64,000 bases of DNA. It comes from Prinsepia uniflora (lineage: Eukaryota; Streptophyta; Magnoliopsida; Rosales; Rosaceae). Location of the stretch: assembly GCA_032719365.1 (NCBI GenBank), contig CM064862.1:88028503-88092502 (forward strand). Reading direction: 5' to 3'. The stretch's first letter is position 1. Every line of letters starts with the position of its first letter. The position numbers were made by a program, and so were the translations under genes. Shown here in pieces: positions 1 through 10,020 of the stretch. The notes beneath the pieces are model-generated. The model worked only from the letters and a program-made list of their open reading frames with translations. It was not told the origin of the DNA and searched no databases.

Positions 1-1220
1 GGCGTACTCACTCCCATGTCACAGTCCAATGCGGACACCTCTCTACCCGCCAACAACTCACAGTCCCGTGAAATAAATGAATGAGTAGCTCCGGGATCAA
101 TTAAAGCACAAACATCATGTCCAAAGATCGTGAGTGTACCTGTCACAACACCAGGCGCTGCCCTGGCCTCCTGCTGCGTAACAGCGAAAACTCGGGCCTG
201 TGGTCCAGCTGCTCGCCCACGGCCCCGGCCCCTCTGTCCACTAGCCGCTCCGGTACCACCTCCTCGAGTGCTCCCAGTCCCAGAAACTGCAGCTGTGCTC
301 CGTCCCTGCTCTGCTCCACCCCGACCTGCGCGACCACCCTGTGGCAAAGATGGACAATCCCTCCGGTAGTGGCCCCGCTCGCCACAGAAGAAACAGATGA
401 CACTGGAAGCATCTCGAACAAAACCACCACCCTGCCGTCCCGTGGAAGCAACAGAAGTCGCGCTCGCCTGCGGAGCAGTCTGCGCCCTAGGCGCTCGGAA
501 TCCGGAACCCTGATAGTTACCAGGCCTGCCATAACGATCATTGCCTGCAGATGAGGCTCCACCATAACGTCCTTTCTTCGAGGCTCCCTGACCATACGAT
601 CCAGAATATGAACGCCCGCGACGTTGTCCACCACCAGAATACTGTGGACGCGTCGGGAGACTAGCCTCAACCCGCACCGCGGCATCAGACAACTCCCTGA
701 GAGTAGCAAAAGCTCCGGCCGTCACAATGGCCCGTATCTCACCCCGTAAACCAAGCTCGAACCTACGGCATTTCTCAGCCTCAGTAGATACAAAGGTAGG
801 AGCAAAACGAGCTAGCATCTGAAATTTCTGTTCATACTCAGCTACGGACATGCTCCCCTGTTGGAGCTGCAGAAACTCGGTCTCCCTAGCATCACGGAAT
901 GAACGGGGATAATACTGATCCAGAAACCGTTCACGAAAGGTCTCCCAAGTCACTGTACGGGCATCCCAACCCGACAACTCCAGAGTGTACCACCACTCAT
1001 AAGCAGATCCATCAAGTAGAAAGGTAGCCAACACCACCCGCTCCTCAAGAGGACAGTGCATCACAGTAAAAATCCGCTCAATCCGAGAAATCCAACGGTG
1101 GGCATCCTCGGGGTCCGCTCCACCACTGAATACCGTAGCCCCAAGACGCTGGGCTCGTTCGATCGAAGCACTCTCGGCATCGCCATTAGGTCGTGGAGGG
1201 GGTTCGCGTCGCGGAGGCAT
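1..1220 (-). CDS. Ty3-type retrotransposon gag-protease polyprotein, 5' part (runs off window)
   Basis: An uninterrupted frame starts at ATG 1220 and stays open to the window edge, at least 406 codons. Gag capsid-like residues include a WWY motif and an F-x-D-x-YYP stretch. A CCHC zinc knuckle (C-x2-C-x4-H-x4-C, about 395-354) follows a Gly/Arg-rich linker. Near the edge (98-69) an aspartic-protease active site reads D-P-G-A-T-H-S-F. This order, gag then zinc knuckle then protease, is the start of a Ty3 polyprotein; reverse transcriptase and integrase would lie to the left of the window. Gag packages the RNA and the protease cuts the polyprotein. The leader at 1221-1305 and the primer site at 1306-1317 support this ATG. 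No stop or frameshift was seen, so the element may be young and able to supply proteins to the neighbouring LARD (inference). Confidence 0.88.
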   Translation of the reverse strand, partial: MPPRREPPPRPNGDAESASIERAQRLGATVFSGGADPEDAHRWISRIERIFTVMHCPLEERVVLATFLLDGSAYEWWYTLELSGWDARTVTWETFRERFLDQYYPRSFRDARETEFLQLQQGSMSVAEYEQKFQMLARFAPTFVSTEAEKCRRFELGLRGEIRAIVTAGAFATLRELSDAAVRVEASLPTRPQYSGGGQRRGRSYSGSYGQGASKKGRYGGASSAGNDRYGRPGNYQGSGFRAPRAQTAPQASATSVASTGRQGGGFVRDASSVICFFCGERGHYRRDCPSLPQGGRAGRGGAEQGRSTAAVSGTGSTRGGGTGAASGQRGRGRGRAAGPQARVFAVTQQEARAAPGVVTGTLTIFGHDVCALIDPGATHSFISRDCELLAGREVSALDCDMGVST

Positions 1221-1305
1221 GGCCGGTCGTCCTTCTCTGAAAGAGGCATAAGTTAGTACAATAATCAAGGCACACCCGAATGCCGGACACGAATCGTAAA
1301 CCTAG

Positions 1306-1317
1306 GCTCTGATACCA
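1306..1317 (-). other. Primer-binding site (initiator tRNA-Met) of element A
   Basis: On the minus strand the sequence is TGGTATCAGAGC, the usual plant primer site complementary to the 3' end of initiator tRNA-Met. It lies two bases after the LTR end (CTGTCA), which fixes the LTR boundary and the orientation. Confidence 0.9.
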
Positions 1318-1319
1318 AT

Positions 1320-4300
1320 TGACAGGACCCACCCCGATTATCGCCTCGACAATCGGGAAGCATCCTGCTCCCGTCTGACAATCGAATCAAAAAGACCGGA
1401 AACTAGTTAAAATTACAACACACCCATTGTCAGACCAGGGAGATTAAACAAATACATCCGACTGGATGTCAAGTCCACAGTTTCACAGAGCAATATTACA
1501 AAACAAATTAAAGAACAAGTCCTACTCTGTGAACTAACTACTCCGCAACAGAAAACGTTATGCCTCCGCCTCTGCCTCGGCGCTTGCCCCCACGCTTGTA
1601 CCACGACCTGGAGGGAATTTAAAACAACAAGGTGTGAGTGGACCGAAACATAAGTTTAACAGGAAAAACAGTTTTTCCGAAATTGGGTTCGCCCTCCAGT
1701 TTTGTAATCCGCATGCATAACCAAGTATTCAAAATTTGTGTGTTAAACTTTTGAAAACTCTTTTTCCGAAACACAAGAAAAACGTTACAGGGATCGTCAT
1801 CACTCATGTAAAACCATGTAATAATACCAGATTCCAGAAATCGTCATTTTGAAACATTATTTGCACAAATCAAGTGAAACATAAAACAATAATCATGATT
1901 ATGCCGTTGGATCCATCCGAGTCTTTAAACTCAACATTAGGCCTTCCCGGGATATCAACGAGTCTTTAAACTCAAAACACGATTAGTAGGCCTCGGGGGT
2001 ATCATAATAATCGAGTCTTTAAACTCACGAGTCTTTAAACTCAGTTTTCGGGCCCGCCCCCAGAATCAACATATCGGGTCTTTAAACCCAAAACCAGATC
2101 CAACCATCAACCGGGTCTTTAAACCCAAAACCGTTTTTAAACATAATAAATCAGGATTAATCACAATTCTTTTTCCAACACTATTCCAAAACATTTCTCA
2201 TCGTAACAGGACTCATGCCCGAATTCACATGTAAATTCCAACACATGCAATCAACAGAAGATTACTTCACAATATGATCAAACATCATAAATCCGAAACA
2301 TGCATATTCATAACCAGATACTTCATCAAAAATTATCACGCATGCATAGGCAAAAACCGAAATCTCGAAATGCGTGAAATACGATAATTACCTCGAAAAA
2401 CGTGAAAACAAGTAAAACCGATATATCATCTCACCATCGTAAAATCATATGTAAAACCATGAGATAAATAAGCAAAATAGTCATGCATGCCCAATTTAAA
2501 AATCAAAGAGTCCACTCACAGTCTTAGGACACGTCAATCGCGTCCCGCGTGCTCCTCCGTATCTTCGGAAGTGTCCGGGCCTGTGAAAACGTACAAGAAG
2601 GGTTACAAACATCCCAAAATAACTCGTAGGATTTTTCCTAATTTTTCCGGATTTTTCGGCGAAAATAAACTTAAAGACTTAATCTTCCGGACTCCCGAAG
2701 TTATCCCGAATGACTCCCGATCGATTCGAACTCTAAAGATAAAATGTTATTTAGACTGTAAGGATCAATTCTCATGTTGACCGTGATCGGAGTTGACGCC
2801 ACACGCGCCGTCACGCGCCGCCCAAAGCGGCTGCGCGTGAAGGCCACGCGCCAAGCTACAGTGTCATCTCCCTTACCCGAACAGCCTGCTAAACGGGTCT
2901 GATACCCGCGACTCAACCCGATCAGTTAGCCCTCAATTCTCAGTCAAAACTACCCGTTTTCAATCCTATTATCTTCCCTAACTCATTTATTTTAGGTCTG
3001 CAACACTGGTTAACCTCGACTTACACCAAATCGACCCAATCCAAGCTCGAACAGTCGAACAAGTCGACTCCTGGAACTCACCCTACACGGTTCCATTTCC
3101 AAATTAACTTCACCAGTAGCAATAAGGGACCCATACGCACACAATGACACTAACAATTTAGCTCGCCGTTACCTGGAAGTAGTCGTCCACAGCACTGGTT
3201 TTCCCCTGAAACTGAGACTCAGGTTCCCGGCCAAACCGTCCTCCTCCTCCTTCAATTCTTGCACGGTTGTGCACGAAATGACCCCAGAAGTCTTACACGG
3301 CCTTTGGTTTCGATCAACAGGCTCCAGAAGTTGAATGAGATTTTTCCCTCCAACTGGTTTTTCCTTCGAACTGGACCTTGGGTTCTTGGGCAATCCGTGC
3401 TCGAATCCCTTCAATTCTTGCACGGCTGAGACTCTATCACTCCCAGAAGACTCACTGTGTGTTTAGAATGATCCCTCGACCCTTAGAAATTGAACTCTGC
3501 GATTTCCCCCCAAAAACCCGAAACAGTTGCTCACGGTTTCTCTCACAATTCCTCTCACGCTCAGCTTCCAAATTGAACCAAAATGATCCTAACTCCAACC
3601 TCACTCCAATCCCATACTCAGTTATTCGATCTGTATGGCCAACAGCCCGTGGGAGACCAACTGAGGCCTCTGAAACTGGTTTCCCGCAAACACAGAGACC
3701 ACAGCCATTCCCGTTCCTCCCGTGCACTCAGTCTCTGCCCAGACACGTCTGGCTGCTTCCCACAATCCTCAAAATCCATAAACTAACCCACTCACCAGTC
3801 CACTTAGCCTTAAACAAATGCACGCTCAAAACCACCACGGCCGCACTCTGTTTCTCACGGTGGTGCTACAGTAATCACCGTGAAATGACCAAAATGCCCC
3901 TCTGTGCAATAATTACCAAAATGCCCTCCAACTTCCGTGACCCGTAACTCGGTCGTCCGACGTCCGTTTCAAGCGTGCCGCTTGTCGTTGTACTCGGGGC
4001 GTCGAGATGAACATAACGGTCTTCGAGTCAAATGGATATCAATTGTCAAACAAAAAGTCAACTTTTTCCCCTTATAACGCCCAAATTACGGTAATGCCCC
4101 CGAACCTCCGAACATCATAACTTTCACTCCGAGCGTCCGAATCGGACGTGCCACCTGTCTATGAACTCGTGACATCCCGAACTACGTCACGGTCATCACC
4201 CAACGTCCGTTCGACCTCCAAAACTAAAAGTCAACAAATTGACCACACAAACACAGGGGTAAAAACGTCATTTTATTCAATATTTAATAATATTACATTA

Positions 4301-4322
4301 CCAGAACGTCCGGGGCGTTACA
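1320..4322 (-). repeat. 5' LTR of element A (about 3.0 kb)
   Basis: In sense (minus) orientation the LTR begins TGTAACGCCCCGG at 4322 and ends GGGTCCTGTCA at 1320, next to the primer site: 3,003 bp. The 5' part has two diverged modules, each with GTTGACTTTT and an ACAGGTGGCAC-like stretch. Palindromes such as GAGTCTTTAAACTC are repeated at 1915-2130. CTGTGAGTGGAC (sense) lies at 2510-2521 and its inverse at 1631-1644. Short open frames inside, including 3378-3947, look fortuitous. The element is inserted in the LTR of element B; the expected left target duplication (CATAT, 4323-4327) lies outside the window. Confidence 0.85.
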
Positions 4323-6452
4323 CATATCATCAAAACCACTATTGTTTTTAGCATGTGAATATATATAAAATGTAAACCAGAAAACATTTATTCAATTCCG
4401 TTTTAGGGTCCCCGACCCGCAAACACATGTAGAAGTCAACTGGGCCCCTGGCCCGATTTCACAAGTTAACTGGGCCCCTGGCCCGATCCACATGTTAACT
4501 GGGCCCCTGGCCCGATTTCATAGTTCAACTGGGCCCCTGGCCCGATTTTACTTTATTCAAGTTCGTAACCGTTTCATGAAATCATATCCAACCACATTTA
4601 TGGAAATCGGTGCAAATCCAGAAAACCTCGGTTTACGTGAAAATACGTAAATCGCCTCGAAATGCGTGAAATCATTTAAATTCACCGATATCCAAAGTAA
4701 ATCATTTAATCATAACCATAACAATCATAAACAGTTATGCATGCATCGAATTTATAAAACCAATGTCCACTCACAGACCGTTTAACCGAGCGCCTCGATA
4801 CGCGTGCCATAGGCCTTCCCGGGCCACATCACTATCACCGGGACTCCCAATCCTGTTCAAATCAATTTAGAGGATCGCTAACCTCATCATTAACATCCTA
4901 TTCAAGTCCCGTAATTTTCCCGAATTTTTAAGTATTTTTAAACTGGATTTAAAACCTTCGGACATCCCGAACAATAACGAAACGGTGTCCGATCGACACG
5001 AAACCAATCCCAAAATGTTCGTTACAATGTATAGGATAAAAGTCATGTTGACCTCACCTCGAGATTCGTGCCCACGCGCCGTCACGCGCCGCCGTGAGTG
5101 GCTGCGCGTGAAAGCCACGCGCCTGCTTCAGTGCTCCTTCCTCACCCGAATGACTGGTAAACGGGTCTGATTACCCGCGATAGGATCCGGTTCAATCACC
5201 CTCAATTCGATATCAATTCAATCCGTTCTTGATCCTACAACAATCATCAATCCACCAATTTCAGTTCTGTGTCCATGATTAGCATCAACCATTCCCTAAT
5301 CAAGTCAACAACCCGTGATCACCCAAAACGGGTCGATCACCAAAACTCCTCCAATCCTTAACCATCATCAAATTAACTTCACAGGAAGTTAATAAGGACT
5401 AATACGAACTAATTAGCATGATTAATTGAACTCGACAATACCTCAATCGTCACAACTCAAGCTCGAGTTTTCCAGCCGTCCACCATGTCCGTTCACGGCC
5501 CTAGGAGCTCCCAAGCTTGCCCCAAATGATCTGGATCGACTCGAAATGATCTCAGAGAACTAAATGAGTCATCAAATTGCCCTGGGCTGGCCCAGAACCT
5601 CGAATTGGATTTTTGAATTTGTTAAACACAGTTTCGGGTTTCAGGACAAACCTCCACCATTTTCACTCTATTCCTTTCATTCTCAATCTCAGAGTAAACC
5701 TCTCGACTCACTCTCCATTCTAACAATCCGACACAGCCATTAAAAGCATCCAAAAGTGCCACACCGGCCACTGCACAATGTCCCCTGCACTGACCCGAAA
5801 ACAATAGAAAAACCAGGGTCCATGTTGTGCAATCGATTGCCAGCACCTCACATGTGCAATCACACAACAAAGCTGCCCCAACAACAGTCCATTAATTGAT
5901 AAACAATCAAGGGATCGATCGCACAAAGCATCCACTTACACGGCCAGTTCAATGGAACAGTGCCCCTGTGAAGAAAATTACAATTCTGCCCTTGTGCAGA
6001 AAATTACCAAAATGCCCCTCACGCATCCTGACCCGTAACTCGGTCATACGGACTCCGATTGATGCGTGCCGCCTGTCTACGAACTCAGGGCATTGAGACC
6101 TTCCTAACGGTCCTCGGTCCTCGGCCATCGGACCTCCCGATCAAAAAGTCAACATTTTCCTTTATTTCGTACAAATTACGAAAATGCCCCTGGACTTCCG
6201 TACATCATAACTTTCACCACGAACGTCGGAATCGAACGTGCCACCTGTCTATGAACTCGTGACGTCCCGAACTACGTCACGGTCATCGGTCAAAGTCCAT
6301 TTGACCATCCGAATTAAAAGTCAACGTTTTGCCCACGCCTAGGGGCAAAACGGTCATTTTGCACAATTCGTCCGAAATCGCCCAACTAATCCCAGATTAG
6401 TAAATCACAATTAAATATTATTAAATCCCGATATTCGGGACGGGTCGTTACA
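4323..6452 (-). repeat. 5' LTR of element B, truncated by insertion of element A
   Basis: The sense start TGTAACGACCCGTCCC lies at 6452, and the LTR runs down to 4323 where element A interrupts it. Its palindrome array has four units of the AACTGGGCCCCTGGCCCGAT type (4435-4550). CTGTGAGTGGAC (sense) is at 4765-4776. The GC-rich CACGCGC/GCGCGTG cluster is at about 5070-5130. The rest of the LTR and the body of B are expected left of the window. B itself interrupts the 5' LTR of the LARD at 6452/6453. Confidence 0.82.
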
Positions 6453-6638
6453 CTTCAGGTTGACATCGGATGTGGACTGTAGCAGAGACCGAGATATCAC
6501 ATGCCTCCTCCGGATCCTGGCGTACTCTGATAGCCCGGGAGGGCAAAGGTCGGAAATATCCCTTGTCTGACACTTCGTGTCAGACGGGAGCAGGGTCATC
6601 CCGCACTAATCCCGGGGGGATTGGGATGGGTCCTGTCA
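6453..6638 (+). repeat. 3' end of the LARD 5' LTR
   Basis: It matches 12805-12990 over 186 bp with a single difference (GCAGGGTC against GCAGGTTC). It ends in GGGTCCTGTCA and contains the GTCTGACAC-TTC-GTGTCAGAC hairpin. Confidence 0.92.
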
Positions 6639-9600
6639 ACGTGGTATCAGAGCGAGGTTGTCTCTATTCGAACAACCGCGGAGCTCTTGGAGTATGTACA
6701 CAGGTCGAGGATGTGATATCTCAAGGGGCTGCAGTCCGTGGTCAACCTGATTGTCGGGGTGCCGGTACGATAGTTAGTAGGATTGGCAAGCCTTGGTTCG
6801 GCACTCGATGCCGGGGTTTCCATGGTTCTGTCAGGGTTGGCAGTGTGGAACCCTACGGAAGGCTTAACGTAGTATTACGTTAGAGTTTTGGATTGTGAGA
6901 CGGTTAGTTGGGATCGTCTTCACGATGCCACAGGATCGGTTTCGACGACTGATTTGGTGTTGTGACCATCCGATGGTCGGATTGGTTGAGTTAGATGGGT
7001 TTACTGCTGTTGGCAGTTAGTAGTCGATTTCGGGAAACTCTGGTTGAACTTATGGTAGTTGGCAGCCAGATTCGACGAATTCTGGTTGGACTTACGGTAG
7101 GATTGGATTGTCGTCTTTACGATGTCGGGACCGCGGGGTCGGTCAGATCGTGGATTTTACTGCTTTTCGCAGTTGGGTTCAGAGTGACCCTAGTTGTGAT
7201 TGTGGAACCCTACCTTGGTGGGTATGGTTCGGAAATGGGAGTTGGCGAGTGGTGTGACTTTGACGACTATTCGGATTTGGATTCGTTAGTCGGTCTAGTC
7301 ATGTCAGCTTGTATTGGGACTGCACTTCGCAGTCAGGGTTGTACGTATCGGTTAGACCGAGTTGGTTGTCGTGCTACTTCAGTTGTGGGTTGGTGCAACT
7401 AAGGTCGTGGATGACCTGGTAGACGACAATGGTTTAGTCAAGTTACAACAGGATAGAGATTGTTGGACAAGTTACCAGGGTTGGTACTTGTCGATGGAAT
7501 CCCTGAGTGGGATACAGAGTAGTTGGTACGGGCGATTGATTTCGTTGGATACGGAGTCTGGATATAGCGATGTCTGGTAGTTAGGTCTGCACGAGTGCGG
7601 GGCAGGCGCTACTACCGAGAGTGGTTATAGTTACGATTGTTGGGGATCGGTGACGTTCGGGGAACGTTTTCCTTTTCTCGCAGGAGTTGTCAGGGTGACT
7701 GTACCCAGAGTTGACAGGTACGAGGGAGACAGAGTTTCTCCTATACGAGCAGAGGTACGCGATCGTCGCTTGGTATGAGCGGAGATCCAGGATTTCAGTG
7801 TTGCACACGGTGTGCTAGCGTCAGTACTGATGCTAGTAAGGATGCTTGTGTGCTGATGCTGACAGGTGGTAGTGATGGTGCTGGTACTCGTGCTAGTGCT
7901 AGTGCTGGTGTCGGTGCGGGTGGTTGTGATGACGGTGAGTCATGAGTCGGGATGTGGCTCTGACGAGATGGGCATATGTTCGGTATCTCTGGTTCCAGAG
8001 TGGACCTCAGATAAGGTTAAAGTGGTTAAGGGACACGTGGTTGATGTCCGGGTATGTTGTTTCCAATCTGGTTGGAACTTCGAAATCGCGAGAGGTTGCG
8101 ATTGAGGTGACGAGAGGAATGCGGGTTTTCCGCATTGGTATTGGGTATGTCGAAGTCGTTTGGGTGACTTTTCGGATTCTACCATGATTGATGATGGTAG
8201 ATGACGTTGATGATATAGATGTTGTTGGTGGCCACTAGTACACTGATTTGTGTATTGGTTGGTGGACCCGGGATTTGTTCTGGACCATCAGGAGGAGATG
8301 AGTATATCGAAGTTAGGTGACTGAGATTCCTCATTTCCTGCTTGGTGGCAGACGAGGTTGGTTTACGTGACGTGGTGAATGCAGCGAGTTTGGTTGTATT
8401 CACATAGGATGAATTTTGATGTCATAGTCTTGTATCATCTTTGATTTTCCTCGGTGGAATGACAAGGATCGATACGAGAAAATCAGTGAGAACTCACGGT
8501 CTCGGCGTGTCTTGTCGTTGACTAATCTATTTAGATGTGGGAAATGGTTGAGGACTTTGGACGTCGTGACGATCGGGGATCGTGACGTCTATGGTCGGTT
8601 GACGTAGTGTTGGATCTGGATCGTGATTTGGATGATCCAGATAGGTGGAGAGTTTATCACTCTTACCTGGATGTTGGAGTTGAGGATGATGGGACTGAAC
8701 TTCTTTTCGAGGTAAATCCCATATGGCTTACTACTCGCCTGAGTAGTTGTCCGAGGAGTAGGTGTCTGACGAAGTCGGGTTTTGTCAGACTTGGTGTTGT
8801 GTGTGATGTTGTGATTGGCTTCCCTATGAAGTCAATCGATTGTGTTGTGGTAATCGGTCGAACAGGTAACCGATAGGTTCGGTTTTGATACGTCTCGGTA
8901 GACGTGAACGATGTTTCGAGTTTTGGAATCAGATTTCTGGATGACGATTCAGGATTTGATTTTGGAACTTGAAAGAGGATTTCTGTATTTGGGTTTTGGA
9001 ATCGGATTCTGGGTGACGATTCAGGATTTGATTCTAGAGCTTGACTATAGATTTTCTTTTATGGATTTGAGTTCGGAATGGTTATTCCTAATACTAGTTT
9101 ACGGAATGATGATTTCGGATTTGAATTTGGACATGATTATGGATATGATTTCTGGGTTTGGATTCGGGATTTCTTACGAAATTGCGGATTCGGATTCGGA
9201 TTTGGAAATAGATAATGGGTCGGAGTTTCAATTTGTCTTGTACTGGATTGGACAAATGGACTCCATAGTAGAAACGTGATCGGCTACAACCTATATGGGT
9301 GTAGGCTGATTGATGTGTAGATGTATGTACCTTGTACGTTGTTCGAGGTACAATACTGGGCATACTTGTGGTGCCTAGTGACGGTATATAGGTTATACCG
9401 GTAGTACGTTGGTGAGCGTGTTGGTAGTCGGATTGGATCCGATACCACTGGATTAGTCGAGGTCGTGAACTAGGCATTGGATACTGTGCATTGGGTCATG
9501 GTATTTCTAATGGGTCTAGTTGCACACAGGTTGAGTGAAATGCTTGTGGTTAGTGTAACCACGAGTGTGTGTCATATCAGTTTGCGACTGACGACTGTCA

Positions 9601-10020
9601 AGTGGTGACAGTTTGTAGGAGGTGTCAGCGTGGATCATGGTGTGAGGTCTGATGACTCCCAGTGGGAGCAGACGTCAGGATAGTTAGTGGTTGAGCAAGG
9701 AACCGTCTAGTTAGTTGTGTCAGCGAAATGGTAGATCTGACAAGTGGGATCAGTTCGGAGCGTACGACTTCTGTCATTCGACGTGGTCGAATGTAGTCGA
9801 TACGACGAGAGCGTTAGTGGTACGTCTAGTTACAAACGAGGTTTATGTTGACTAGTGGGTGTAGTAGTGTACACGTGTTTTTCGGTCGTTTCTACTTTCC
9901 ACGAGGTGGTTGTGGAATCAGGATAGTGGAGTTTCAAGAACGAAACTAATTAAGGAGGGAAGAACGGTTAGATTAGGTCGATTGGAATTTCGAGGACGAA
10001 ATTAATTAAGGAGGGAAGGT
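6639..10020 (+). other. LARD internal domain, no credible coding sequence
   Basis: It holds the primer site TGGTATCAGAGC at 6642-6653, three bases after the LTR end. The longest frames are under 140 codons and show no gag, protease, RT, RNase H or integrase motif. The sequence is G/T-rich and low in complexity. The part at 8911-9260 resembles the middle of the LTR at 31618-31830 read on its sense strand, so LTR sequence seems to have entered the interior. A repeat of the terminal motif (ACGAAA...TTAAGGAGGGAAG) occurs at about 9935-9965 and again just before the 3' LTR. Confidence 0.8.
10008..10019 (+). other. Polypurine tract of the LARD
   Basis: AAGGAGGGAAGG lies one base before the TGTAACGACC start of the 3' LTR. 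This purine run primes plus-strand DNA synthesis in LTR elements. Confidence 0.88.

Noticed and set aside
3378..3947. 189-codon frame on the plus strand
   Set aside because: It lies antisense inside LTR A and has no family resemblance.
6470..6883. 137-codon frame
   Set aside because: It crosses the LTR end and primer site of the LARD, so it cannot be a gene of that element.
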